Positions 1 to 7,798 of a stretch of 49,549 bases of DNA are shown piece by piece (within the stretch, counting starts at the first letter, position 1; every line of letters begins with the position of its first letter). The DNA lies in assembly GCA_005882335.1 (NCBI GenBank), contig VBAP01000031.1:1-49549 (forward strand), in the 5' to 3' direction. Made by a program: the position numbers and the translations under genes. This DNA is from Candidatus Segetimicrobium genomatis (GTDB lineage: Bacteria; Sysuimicrobiota; Sysuimicrobiia; Sysuimicrobiales; Kaftiobacteriaceae). The notes below the pieces were generated by a model, which was not told where the DNA came from, searched no databases, and saw nothing but the letters and a program-made list of their open reading frames with translations.

Positions 1-312
1 CTGGTGTCGGTGACCGAGCGCACCCGGGAGATCGGGCTGCGGAAAGCGGTGGGCGCCACGCAGGCGGACGTCTTGCTGCAGTTTCTGGTCGAGGCCGTGC
101 TGCTGTCGGTCTCTGGAGGTGTGCTCGGGATCGTGGTCGGAGCAGTGGGAGCGCAGCTGCTCAGCCGGACGCTGGGCTGGGCCACGATCATGTCGGTGCA
201 GGCGGCACTGTTGGCGTTCGTTTTTTCCGTTGCCGTGGGGGTGTTCTTCGGTTACTATCCGGCGCGCCGCGCGGCGTCACTCCATCCCATCGAGGCCCTG
301 CGGTACGAGTGA
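1..312 (+). CDS. FtsX/MacB-type ABC transporter permease, C-terminal fragment
   Basis: The reading frame is open at base 1 and ends with TGA at 310-312, so only the last 103 residues are present. The piece holds the conserved segment TERTREIGLRKAVGAT, which in MacB/FtsX permeases follows the large periplasmic domain, then two hydrophobic stretches (about residues 20-50 and 60-85) and the typical ending PARRAASLHPIEALRYE. Family members form homodimeric permeases with a LolD/MacB-type ATPase and move lipoproteins, peptides or macrolides, or transmit force to cell-wall hydrolases. The ATPase partner would lie left of the window. The substrate cannot be told from this fragment. Confidence 0.9.
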   Translation: MVSVTERTREIGLRKAVGATQADVLLQFLVEAVLLSVSGGVLGIVVGAVGAQLLSRTLGWATIMSVQAALLAFVFSVAVGVFFGYYPARRAASLHPIEALRYE

Positions 313-324
313 CGGGCCCGACAG

Positions 325-1752
325 TCAGCGTTCCCACCAGGCCCGGCGGAGCGCCACGGATCGTCCGACCGGCACGCTGGGACCGCCTGCCTCAAACGTA
401 AAGTTTCCAGTGATCAGCAGCGGCCCGTTCACCACCAGGGTTCCGTGGATCGTCGGTGTGCCCGCTCCGGTCAATAGACCGTTGACCAGTGCCATGCCCC
501 AATACTCGAAGTTGCTCGTGATGGTCAAGTTGCCGCGCGCGGCGAGGGTGCCGTACCCGCGCAGGGTGGACGCAATATGCGCGCTGTCATCGTCAAGGAA
601 TACCAGCAGGGGCCGGCCGACGTCCTCAGGGCAAGCCATATCGCCGGCCATCTCCGGGAGGCGGCAGCCGAAGTCGCCGCCGGTGATCAGCCCTTCGTGC
701 GCCGCGCGATCGTAATTGTCGGCGATCTCATGGAATTCCGGGAATGGTGGGATGGCGCCGAGTTCCGGGTGCTTCTCCAGCGCGGGCTTTTTCGCATACG
801 TCAGCTGCGGCTCGTCAAACTCCCAGTACGTGTCAAACCACTGCGCGAACACGATGACCTTCACCAGTCGTGGATGCGTCTGCTGGGGGTTCTGCGTGTC
901 GGGGAACTCCACCGCCACGTACTTGTAGGGGAGGCCGCACGGCTGTGTGTCCGTGACCGCCGCGGGTTCCCCCTCCACGACATCGCGGTCAAAGCCGTAG
1001 ACGCTGACGATGACAGGCCTGCACTGGGCCTCGGCGCACGGATCCTCTGCCATGACGCCGGCGATGGTGTCGCTCGGCAGCAGCTCCGCGCCTCCTTCCG
1101 GGCAGCGGTGGGTCTGCTCCATGATCTCCATCCCCAGGGAAGAGATGTCGGACACCGCCCAGCGCGTCGCCGGATACCAGCGGCGGCTCCGGCAATCCGG
1201 GTCCCTGGGGGAGTAGCAACGCTTGCGGCTCTGCCCGGCTCCGCTCTCAATCCACCAGCCCGCGTACGTGAGACCCGTACTTTGCTGGGATTGGGGCCCG
1301 AGATCGACAAACGCCTGAGCGTACGCGTCGCCATTGAGCTGGGCGCTCCCATCCCTGGTGATGCTATACGCACGCACCAGATTTGGCGGAAACGTCCTCA
1401 TCCGCTGCAACACCAGCAGGCTAATGCGGCGGGTGACGCTTCGCACTGTTGCGGAGACCTGGATCTCCTGATACGCGGAGTTCGTGCCCACCTCGCGGCG
1501 GATGACGCGCACATCGACGCCGGGGGAGATCGAACCGGCAAAGCCCTGCACGTAGGGGCGTCCTGCCTCAATCCTTCGCACGGTTTCCACGGCGGCGGCC
1601 TCGGCCGATTCCAGCGCAAGGACACCATCCCGGTGCAGGCTGGCAATCAGGACCTCATTCCCGGTGACCGTCAGCATCGTGGTGATCAGGATGAGCATCA
1701 GGACGGCGAAGAGGAGGACAGTGAGCAACGCCGCGCCGCGCTGGTCGTGCAT
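325..1752 (-). CDS. PilX-like type IV pilus assembly protein (putative minor pilin)
   Basis: About 475 residues. The N-terminus has the form of a prepilin/PilX leader: a short charged stretch ending in QRG followed by AALLTVLLFAVLMLILITTM, then a helix ESAEAAAVETVRRIEAG, as in PilX N-terminal domain proteins that enter type IV pili or pseudopili. The remaining 400 residues are poorly conserved, with several cysteines (for example around CYSPRDPDC) and a C-terminal section rich in short beta repeats (GNLTITSNFEYWG, GTLVVNGPLLITGNFTFEAGG), which suggests a beta-helix-like adhesive end. An in-frame ATG lies 16 codons upstream at 1800, but neither start has a clear ribosome binding site; I prefer 1752 because it gives a normal pilin leader. 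No other pilus gene is in the window. Confidence 0.7.
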   Translation of the reverse strand: MHDQRGAALLTVLLFAVLMLILITTMLTVTGNEVLIASLHRDGVLALESAEAAAVETVRRIEAGRPYVQGFAGSISPGVDVRVIRREVGTNSAYQEIQVSATVRSVTRRISLLVLQRMRTFPPNLVRAYSITRDGSAQLNGDAYAQAFVDLGPQSQQSTGLTYAGWWIESGAGQSRKRCYSPRDPDCRSRRWYPATRWAVSDISSLGMEIMEQTHRCPEGGAELLPSDTIAGVMAEDPCAEAQCRPVIVSVYGFDRDVVEGEPAAVTDTQPCGLPYKYVAVEFPDTQNPQQTHPRLVKVIVFAQWFDTYWEFDEPQLTYAKKPALEKHPELGAIPPFPEFHEIADNYDRAAHEGLITGGDFGCRLPEMAGDMACPEDVGRPLLVFLDDDSAHIASTLRGYGTLAARGNLTITSNFEYWGMALVNGLLTGAGTPTIHGTLVVNGPLLITGNFTFEAGGPSVPVGRSVALRRAWWER

Positions 1753-1874
1753 CGAGGGCGCCCGCGCAGAACTCGCAATCTTTTCGATAGAATCCCGCAT
1801 CCTGGAAGGGAAACGTGTGCCGTGTGTGAAGAATACCTGTTGGTATTTTCCCCACTCTCAGTGAGGAGCCTGCC

Positions 1875-2117
1875 ATGGCTGACAAGGTGCGCGTATTGAT
1901 CGAGTACTGAGCGGAATGAGAGTATCAGAGCCATGCCGCCCGTGTGGCGGAGGAGATATTGACTGAGCACTGGGGCAAAATCAGCGAGCTGGTCGTCGTG
2001 CCCTATACCGATAGCCGGTTCGTCGTGAAGGTCGGGGGCAAGCAGCTCTTCAGCAAGGCGGACACCGGCCGCTTTCCCACCAAGGGCGAGATGGCGCGCC
2101 TGATGACCCAGGGCTGA
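1875..2117 (+). CDS. Putative Rdx-family (SelW/SelT/SelH) selenoprotein with Sec-x-x-Sec motif
   Basis: Read through two in-frame TGA codons (1908-1910 and 1917-1919), this frame gives 80 residues: MADKVRVLIEY-U12-AE-U15-EYQSHAARVAEEIL, then VVVPYTDSRFVVKVGGKQLF and SKADTGRFPTKGEMARLMTQG. It matches the Rdx thioredoxin-like fold layout: strand, redox motif after Tyr, helix, then the conserved end RFVVKVGG..LFSK...GRFP. In relatives the two positions now coded by TGA are Cys and Cys or Cys and Sec. A strong Shine-Dalgarno site GAGGAG (1863-1868) stands 6 bases before the ATG. The final stop is TGA at 2115-2117, 4 bases from the convergent hydratase gene. Family members are small redox proteins of uncertain substrate. 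The alternative is a pseudogene, but damage hitting just both redox residues is unlikely. Confidence 0.75.
1923..1958 (+). promoter_or_regulatory. Putative bacterial SECIS hairpin
   Basis: A GC-only stem CCGCC (1936-1940) pairs with GGCGG (1946-1950) around a 5-base loop CGUGU, with G second in the loop and a GU step. A weaker lower stem can form between TATC (1923-1926) and GATA (1955-1958). The loop starts 22 bases after the second TGA and 31 after the first. Bacterial SECIS elements are known to sit inside the coding region with the small apical loop about 16-37 bases past the UGA and a G in the first two loop positions, so one element could in principle serve both codons. It would be bound by SelB. 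Function is inferred. Confidence 0.5.
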
Positions 2118-2121
2118 TTCT

Positions 2122-2916
2122 TCACCGTCCACTCCAGGTAGGAGCGCGTTTCTCCAGGAACGCCGCCACGGCCGACCGGAAATCTTCGCTCGTGTAGCAG
2201 GAGACGATCAGGTCTTCTCCTTCCCCGGGATCCAGCCGCCGGCGGGTCTGAATCCGGCGGACGGCTTCCTTGGTAGCGCGAAGAGTCAGCGGTGCGAGTG
2301 CGGTCAGAGTCTGGGCGACCTTCGTCACCCGCCCCTGCAGGCGGCGGACGGGGACAATTTCGTTCACCAGTCCCAGCCGCAGCGCCTCGCCCGCGTCCAG
2401 CATCCGTGCCAGCATGATGAGTTCTTTCGTCCGCGCCGGACCGACCAGGTCGACGATCCGCGCGTAGTTGCTCATCGACAGGCAGTTTCCCAGCGTTCTG
2501 GCGATCGGCACCCCCATCTTCAGGTCGGGCGACCCGTACCGGAAGTCGCAGGCTAGGGCCAGTGACAATCCGCCCCCCACGCAGTAGCCTCGGATCATGG
2601 CGATCGTGGGCTTGCGGATCCGCTCCAGGCGGTCCACCACCCGCTCGATGCGCTGCTCGTACGCGAGGGCGTCCTGCGGGGTGCGGAACGTCCGAAACTG
2701 TGCGATGTCGGTGCCGGCCACGAATGCCTGAGTCCCCGCCCCGGCGAGGATCACCGCGCGGATCTCGTCGGTTCCGTCGATGCGTTCGCAGTATTCCAGC
2801 AGCCGGTCATACATGTTCCAGGTCAGCGCGTTGCGCGCGTGCGGGCGGTTGAAGGTGATGAATACCAACGCGCCGTCCTGCCGGAAGAGAATCTCATCCT
2901 GCGCCTGGTTGCTCAC
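2122..2916 (-). CDS. Enoyl-CoA hydratase/isomerase family protein
   Basis: 264 residues, the usual length for a crotonase. The fold signatures are present: FNRPHARNALTWNMY near the N-terminus, the oxyanion-hole segments AFVAGTDIAQF (about residues 64-74) and IRGYCVGGGLSLALACDFRYG (split over about 108-128), and LTLRATKEAVRR near the C-terminus. The usual second catalytic Glu region reads LGNCLSMSNYARIVDLVG, so the exact reaction (hydration, isomerisation or other acyl-CoA chemistry) is not fixed. The start is GTG with AGAGGTGA 7-8 bases upstream. It ends with TGA, 4 bases from the convergent selenoprotein-like gene. A CoA-transferase is close by on the same strand. Confidence 0.9.
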   Translation of the reverse strand: MSNQAQDEILFRQDGALVFITFNRPHARNALTWNMYDRLLEYCERIDGTDEIRAVILAGAGTQAFVAGTDIAQFRTFRTPQDALAYEQRIERVVDRLERIRKPTIAMIRGYCVGGGLSLALACDFRYGSPDLKMGVPIARTLGNCLSMSNYARIVDLVGPARTKELIMLARMLDAGEALRLGLVNEIVPVRRLQGRVTKVAQTLTALAPLTLRATKEAVRRIQTRRRLDPGEGEDLIVSCYTSEDFRSAVAAFLEKRAPTWSGR

Positions 2917-3047
2917 CGCGGATCACCTCTGAACCGGCGGATGCTCATGGTCAACGGTCTTGAACGGAGGAGGTGCGCTTCCTCCTTGTGACCGGACTGT
3001 GACAGGAACTTGCCAGCATCGTAGTTATCCCGAGAGGAGGGATGCCT

Positions 3048-3557
3048 ATGAAGCCCGGAGCTGCTGTGCTTCTGCTAGGGTCGATCGTCACCGTGATGTC
3101 GTTGGGGTTCGCATCGGCCGCATCGCAACCGAACCCCACCGTGCGGGCGACGCTGACGGGCTACGAAGAGACCCCGAAGACACTTTCTAGCGCGGGGTCA
3201 GGTATGTTCACGGCCAAAATCGGCGCCAACATGATCGAATATGAACTGAGTTATGAAGGACTCGTCGATGCATTTGCGTCCCATATCCACCTGGGACGAC
3301 CCGCAACATCCGGTGGAATCGTTGCCTTCCTATGCGGGGGTGGTGGGAAGCCAGCGTGCCCGCTTTCGGCCGGTACGGTTACAGGCACCATTGAGCCTAC
3401 CGATGTACGTGCGGTCTCCGATCAGGGGATCGCCGCCGGCGAGTTCGACGAACTGGTACGTGCCATCCTTAACGGCGCCACATATGTGAACGTACACACC
3501 ACGGCTTTCCCTGGAGGGGAGATTCGCGGCCACATCTCAGGGCTGGCGGGCAATTAG
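3048..3557 (+). CDS. Secreted CHRD domain protein
   Basis: About 169 residues with a clear signal peptide (MKPGAAVLLLGSIVTVMSL, cleavage probably after FASA) and one CHRD domain: ATLTGYEETP at the start, YELSYEGL and SHIHLG in the middle, and YVNVHTTAFPGGEIRGHI at the end, which is the hallmark ending of this fold. CHRD domains occur in chordin and in many bacterial extracellular proteins; their bacterial role is unknown. An ATG at 3042 is only one base after the GAGGAGG site (3034-3040); the ATG at 3048 has 7-base spacing and is preferred. Its stop overlaps by three bases the stop of the convergent CoA-transferase. Confidence 0.9.
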   Translation: MKPGAAVLLLGSIVTVMSLGFASAASQPNPTVRATLTGYEETPKTLSSAGSGMFTAKIGANMIEYELSYEGLVDAFASHIHLGRPATSGGIVAFLCGGGGKPACPLSAGTVTGTIEPTDVRAVSDQGIAAGEFDELVRAILNGATYVNVHTTAFPGGEIRGHISGLAGN

Positions 3558-4753
3558 CCCAATATCACCACACCCTCTGACGCCAGGCGGTTGATCGCCG
3601 GTCGGTCATAGCCTAGCTCTGTCAGAATTTCGATAGTGTGCTGTCCAAGGATCGGCGCAGCTCGCCGCAACCGGGCGGGAGTGGCCGACAGCTTCACCGC
3701 GGGTCCCAGCTGGTTGATCCGGCCACCCACCGGGTGTTCGATCTGTTGCACCATCCCGCGGTGGCGGACGTGGGGATCTGCGAAAACCTGCTCATAGTTC
3801 AAAATCGGCCCGCAGGGCACACCCGCTTCAGTAAGCACAGCCAACCAGTATTGCATCGGCCTCGTGCTCGTGATCTCCTCGATCAGCGGCACCAGTTCGT
3901 GCCGGTGACGCACTCGATCGCCGTCGGTGGCAAACTCCGGACGCGTGATGAGCTCGCCTCGCTCCAGCGCCTGACACAACCGCTCCCACGTCCGCTGGCT
4001 GGCAGCGCCCAGGGTGATATAGCCATCCGCGCAGCGGACGGCCTGATACGGTCCAGACATCCGGTGCGCCGAACCCATCGGCTGTGGGATGCCCCGTCCC
4101 GACCAGTACTCCGCCGCCTCCCACACCGACAACGCGATGCCGGCCTCCAGCAACGAGGTATCAATGTGCTGGCCCTGGCCCGTGCGGAGGCGGTGCACGT
4201 AGGCCCCCAGGATCGCATACGTGGCGAATAGACCTGCGCCGAGATCCGTGATGGGCAGCCCGCATTTCATCGGCGGCAGGCCGGCCTCTCCCGTCACCGA
4301 CATGATGCCGGACATCCCCTGGGCCACCAGATCGAAGCCGCCGCGTGCCGCGTAGGGACCGTCCTGGCCGAACCCCGAGATCGACGCGTAGATCAGCCCC
4401 TGGTTCTGCGACGCCAGCGCGGGATAGTCCAGCCCCAGCGAGGCCATCACGCCGGGTCGAAAGTTCTCCACGAACACGTCGGCAGTCGCGGTCAACTTAC
4501 GCATGATCTCCACGCCGGGCTGATGCTTGAGATTGATGGCCATCCCGCGTTTGTTGCGGTTCAGGGCCCAGTAGCTGGGACTCTCTCCGCCCCCTGGGCC
4601 GGGCATCTGGCGCGTCGAATCCCCCCGAGGCGGTTCGATCTTGATGACGTCCGCGCCCAGATCAGCAAGCAGCATCGTGCAAAACGGCCCGGCCATGACC
4701 TGACTGCAGTCGATGACCTTCATGCCGGCCAGCGCCCCGTGATCGTTCGCCAT
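3554..4753 (-). CDS. CaiB/BaiF family (family III) CoA-transferase
   Basis: 399 residues. The family core is easy to see: MKVIDCSQVMAGPFCTMLLADLGADVIKIEPP split near residues 11-42, NRNKRGMAINLK, FVENFRPGVMASLGLDY, and the active-site segment PITDLGAG with the catalytic Asp at residue 170, which forms the acyl-anhydride intermediate in formyl-CoA transferase and relatives. These cytosolic enzymes move CoA between carboxylic acids (oxalate/formate, carnitine, succinate, mesaconate and others). The ATG at 4753 follows GAGGTG with 7-base spacing; a longer frame to 4777 lacks one. It is divergent from the aminotransferase at 4892, so a shared promoter region lies at 4754-4891. Substrate not determinable. 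Confidence 0.93.
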   Translation of the reverse strand: MANDHGALAGMKVIDCSQVMAGPFCTMLLADLGADVIKIEPPRGDSTRQMPGPGGGESPSYWALNRNKRGMAINLKHQPGVEIMRKLTATADVFVENFRPGVMASLGLDYPALASQNQGLIYASISGFGQDGPYAARGGFDLVAQGMSGIMSVTGEAGLPPMKCGLPITDLGAGLFATYAILGAYVHRLRTGQGQHIDTSLLEAGIALSVWEAAEYWSGRGIPQPMGSAHRMSGPYQAVRCADGYITLGAASQRTWERLCQALERGELITRPEFATDGDRVRHRHELVPLIEEITSTRPMQYWLAVLTEAGVPCGPILNYEQVFADPHVRHRGMVQQIEHPVGGRINQLGPAVKLSATPARLRRAAPILGQHTIEILTELGYDRPAINRLASEGVVILG

Positions 4754-4891
4754 ACGGTCGCACCTCGTCGCGCCCATTGGCGCCCGGTGCCCAACTTCCT
4801 GCCGGGGAAAATCCTGGTGGAGGTCGGAGGTTGAAGGCCAGGGAACCTCTAACCTTGAACTTCAACCTTTAACGTGAAGTAGGAGGCTGCC

Positions 4892-6139
4892 GTGCCCGGT
4901 CGTCATTTCCTGCAGATCCCAGGGCCGACCAACGTGCCCGAGCGCATCTTGCGCGCGATGGATCGGCCGGTCCCCGACCATCGTGGGCCTGAGCTTCCGG
5001 GACTGGTCTCGGAAGTCACCTCCGGCCTCACCCAAATCTTCCAGACTGCTTCCGGTGAGATCGTGCTGTTTCCCGGCTCCGGCACCGGCGGATGGGAAGC
5101 CTCCATTGTCAATACCTTGAACCCCCACGACCGCGTGCTCGCCTTCAACGTCGGGCAGTTCAGCCACCAGTTTGCAGAGTGTGCGCAACGTCTGGACATG
5201 GTCGTGGACGAGATCGACCTGCCGTGGGGGACCGGCGTGCCGGCGGAGCTGGTGCATGAGCGGCTGAGCGCCGACCGGGACCATTCCTACGCGGCGGTCC
5301 TGGTGGTGCACAACGAAACGTCCACCGGTGTCACCTCCAACGTCGGCGCCGTGCGCGAGGCGATGGACGCCGCCGGCCATCCGGCCCTGCTGCTGGTCGA
5401 CGCGGTCAGCTCGCTGGGCAGCATTGATTTCCGCTTTGATGAATGGAAGGTCGACGTCGCCGTCGCCGGTACGCAGAAGGGGTTGATGCTTCCCCCGGGG
5501 ATGGCGGTCGTGTGCGCGGGAACGAGGGCGGTGGCCCGCAGCGAAGAGGTGCGTTCGCGCCGTTACTTCTTTGACTGGCGGCCCGTGCTGGCGGAGATGC
5601 GGCAGGGCTATTTTCCCTACACGCCGGCGACGCTGATGCTGTACGGCCTGCGCGAGGCGATCCGGATGCTCGGGGAGGAGGGGCTGGCCGGCGTATTTGC
5701 CCGCCACGCCCGGCTGGCCGACGGCGTGCGGCGCGCGGTACGCGCCTGGGGGCTGCAGATCCTGTGCCGCAGTCCGCAAGAATACTCCAACACCGTGACC
5801 GCCGTGGTCGTACCGGATGGGGTCGATGCCGATGCGGTGCGCAGAGCGGCGGAACAACGACTCGACCTCTCGCTGGGAGCGGGGTTGGGCCGGCTCAAGG
5901 GCCGCGTCTTCCGGATTGGCCACCTGGGCGCGCTCAACGAGCTCGAGGTGCTGGCGACGCTGGCCGGCACGGAGATGGCGCTGAGCATGGCCGGTGTGCA
6001 AGTACCGGTCGGCGCGGGGGTGACTGCCTGCGAACGGTACTTTATCGAAGAGCAGCTGACACCGGCAGGCCAGTCATCAGTCTACAGCCAGCAGTCCGCA
6101 GTCAGCAGTCCAAACGAGGTCAGGACAAGACGGAAGTAG
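4892..6139 (+). CDS. Class V aminotransferase, alanine/serine--glyoxylate type
   Basis: 415 residues. PLP-dependent fold type I enzyme: N-terminal QIPGPTNVPERILRAM and DHRGPE are typical of serine- and alanine-glyoxylate aminotransferases, LFPGSGTGGWEA binds the cofactor phosphate, LLVDAVSSLGS carries the PLP-pyridine Asp (residue 170) and AVAGTQKGLMLPPG carries the Schiff-base Lys196. The GTG start follows AGGAGG (4881-4886) by 5 bases. The family works in glyoxylate, serine and sulfonate (taurine, sulfopropanediol) degradation. The last 20 or so residues (after TPAGQSS) are translated from a short intergenic repeat and are probably not functional. A TRAP transporter follows on the same strand and may bring in the substrate of the pathway. 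Confidence 0.92.
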   Translation: MPGRHFLQIPGPTNVPERILRAMDRPVPDHRGPELPGLVSEVTSGLTQIFQTASGEIVLFPGSGTGGWEASIVNTLNPHDRVLAFNVGQFSHQFAECAQRLDMVVDEIDLPWGTGVPAELVHERLSADRDHSYAAVLVVHNETSTGVTSNVGAVREAMDAAGHPALLLVDAVSSLGSIDFRFDEWKVDVAVAGTQKGLMLPPGMAVVCAGTRAVARSEEVRSRRYFFDWRPVLAEMRQGYFPYTPATLMLYGLREAIRMLGEEGLAGVFARHARLADGVRRAVRAWGLQILCRSPQEYSNTVTAVVVPDGVDADAVRRAAEQRLDLSLGAGLGRLKGRVFRIGHLGALNELEVLATLAGTEMALSMAGVQVPVGAGVTACERYFIEEQLTPAGQSSVYSQQSAVSSPNEVRTRRK

Positions 6140-6182
6140 ACTGCTGACTCGTGCAGGCTGCCGACTGGCGACTGCTGACTGG
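6070..6182. repeat. Short direct/inverted repeats (CAGTC/GACTGCTGA family)
   Basis: Multiple copies of CAGTC-type words (CAGTCATCAGTC, CAGCAGTCCGCAGTCAGCAGTC) are followed by their inverse (GACTGCTGACTC, GACTGGCGACTGCTGACTGG). The array runs across the 3' end and stop codon of the aminotransferase gene and could fold into a hairpin between its two halves. Related low-complexity words occur at 15462-15519 and 27265-27339. Confidence 0.7.
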
Positions 6183-6225
6183 TAGTTAAGGTGACTGCCG
6201 ACAGGCACCGGGGGGAGGGGATCTC

Positions 6226-7275
6226 GTGAGCAGGCCGCAGCGAGCCATGTACTCGAACAGAGTGAGTGGTGCGGGGTGGATCACCCTGTGGGTGAGTGTG
6301 CTGGCACTCTCTGCGCTGGCGGGCATCTCCATTCTGCCGCGGGCCGCCGCGCAGCAGAAGATCATCATCCGGTTCGGACACGTGGGCTTCCCCGACTCGT
6401 TGTTTGAGTCGACCGCCGAGGAGTTCGCAAAGCGCGTCAACAAAGAACTCGCCGGCCGCGTCGAGGTCCGCGTCTTCAACTCCAGCCAGCTCGGTACCGA
6501 TGAGGACATGCTCCGGGGCGTGCGCGTCGAGGCGTTGGAGATGTTCCTTCCGTCCACGGTGATGAGTTCGGTGGATGATGGCTTCGGCGTCTTTGAAATG
6601 CCGTACATTATTGTCGACCGCGTCCACATGAAGCGGGTCGCCGATAACGCGGCGGTCCGCAAGGCGCTGCTCGATCCCCAGCCGGTGAAGGGGTTGCGCC
6701 TGTTGGCGTTCTGGGAGAATGGATTTCGTCACGTCACCAACAACGTGCGGCCGATCACAAAGCCCGATGATCTGCGCGGCATCAAGCTGCGCATCCCCCG
6801 CGGCGTCTGGCGGCAGCGCATGTTCCAGGCCTACGGCGCGAACCCCACACCGATGGCGCTGTCCGAGGTGTTCTCCGCGCTCCAGACCGGCGTGATGGAT
6901 GGGCAGGAGAACCCGCTGGCCCAGATTTGGGGTGCGAAGTTCCACGAGGTGCAGAAGTACCTCTCGTTGACCGGCCATGTCTACACCCCGGCCTATCCGA
7001 CCGCCGGCGAGCGATGGTGGCAGACCCTGCCGCCGGATGTCCGGATTACCATTCGCCGGATCGCGGAGGAGGTCGCTGACTTCGCGAGGTCAGAAGGGGA
7101 GCGGCTGGACAACTCGCTGGCGGCCGAGATGCGGACGGCCAACCCAAACCTAAAGGTGAACGAGGTCGACAAGAAGGCGTTCATCGCCGCGTCGGCGGCG
7201 ATCTATGACCAGTTCGCAAAGGAAGTGCCCAATGGCGCGGAGTTGATCCGGCTCATCCAGTCCTTGCGGCCGTAG
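6226..7275 (+). CDS. dctP: TRAP transporter substrate-binding protein, DctP family
   Basis: 349 residues. An N-terminal signal (hydrophobic stretch ITLWVSVLALSALAGISIL then AAAQ, cleavage near residue 42) leads into IIIRFGHVGFPDSLFESTAEEFAKRV, the first strand-helix of DctP proteins. The conserved ligand-binding region is visible: KPDDLRGIKLRIP, with the carboxylate-binding Arg in IRIP/LRIP position, then PTPMALSEVFSALQTGVMDGQENP. The protein binds an organic acid outside the cytoplasmic membrane and delivers it to DctQM. GTG start 5 bases after a G-rich ribosome binding site (6211-6220). It is 4 bases upstream of dctQ. The ligand is probably a carboxylate; which one is unknown. Confidence 0.95.
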   Translation: MSRPQRAMYSNRVSGAGWITLWVSVLALSALAGISILPRAAAQQKIIIRFGHVGFPDSLFESTAEEFAKRVNKELAGRVEVRVFNSSQLGTDEDMLRGVRVEALEMFLPSTVMSSVDDGFGVFEMPYIIVDRVHMKRVADNAAVRKALLDPQPVKGLRLLAFWENGFRHVTNNVRPITKPDDLRGIKLRIPRGVWRQRMFQAYGANPTPMALSEVFSALQTGVMDGQENPLAQIWGAKFHEVQKYLSLTGHVYTPAYPTAGERWWQTLPPDVRITIRRIAEEVADFARSEGERLDNSLAAEMRTANPNLKVNEVDKKAFIAASAAIYDQFAKEVPNGAELIRLIQSLRP

Positions 7276-7279
7276 ATTC

Positions 7280-7798
7280 ATGCCGGGTGCGCGTCTCCGC
7301 CGGCCGGGTCTTAGGGTGTCGGAACGCTCCAGGCTCACTCGGGCCGCGGGATGGTTTGTGACGGCGTTGGAAGCGTATGTCGCGGTCTTGATGGTCGCCC
7401 TGGCGATCATCGTGTTGCTGGGCGTGTGGTTTCGTTACATCGTCCAGCGCGCGCTGCCCTGGTACGATGAGTTCGCGGAATTCCTCCTGGTCTGGCTCAC
7501 CTTCTATGGCTCGGCGCTGGCCGCCCAGCGTGGCGCGCACATCGGGTTTGAGACCCTGACCGACACCCTGCCGCCGGTGCTCCGGCGCGCCGCCGCCATT
7601 TTCGCAGAAAGCGTGGTGCTCCTCGTCCTGATCGCACTCTGGATATACGGGTGGACGCTGGCGCAGGCCGCGTCCTTCGATACCGCGGTCAGTATCCGCT
7701 CAGTACGGCTCTCCTGGATCTACAGCGCCATTCCCATCAGCGCGGGTCTGATGTTTCTGATCGGGCTCCGGCGCTTGGCGGCGCTGGTGCGGTCGTGA
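7280..7798 (+). CDS. dctQ: TRAP transporter small permease, DctQ family
   Basis: 172 residues with four hydrophobic segments (about residues 28-50, 66-85, 105-130 and 145-165), the normal DctQ topology. Typical motifs are RALPWYDEFAEFLLVWLTFYG and AAQRGAHIGFETL. DctQ joins the binding protein to the large permease in sodium-driven solute uptake. The stop TGA (7796-7798) overlaps the GTG start of dctM by four bases, so the two are translationally coupled. Confidence 0.94.
   Translation: MPGARLRRPGLRVSERSRLTRAAGWFVTALEAYVAVLMVALAIIVLLGVWFRYIVQRALPWYDEFAEFLLVWLTFYGSALAAQRGAHIGFETLTDTLPPVLRRAAAIFAESVVLLVLIALWIYGWTLAQAASFDTAVSIRSVRLSWIYSAIPISAGLMFLIGLRRLAALVRS

Noticed and set aside
577..1899. 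Long plus-strand open frame of 440 codons opposite the PilX-like gene
   Set aside because: It has no recognisable domain, is rich in Arg/His/Asp as expected of antisense high-GC frames, and the minus-strand frame has a clear pilin leader.
1875..2117. General recoding of UGA to Trp or Gly to explain the two TGA codons
   Set aside because: Many genes here end in TGA at the correct family C-terminus, often with overlapping starts, so UGA is a normal stop.
4862..6001. Minus-strand frame of 379 codons opposite the class V aminotransferase
   Set aside because: Composition is that of an antisense shadow, and the plus frame has all PLP motifs.
7651..7794. Upstream extension of dctM
   Set aside because: It lies within dctQ in another frame, and the GTG at 7795 gives the family N-terminus and a coupled overlap.
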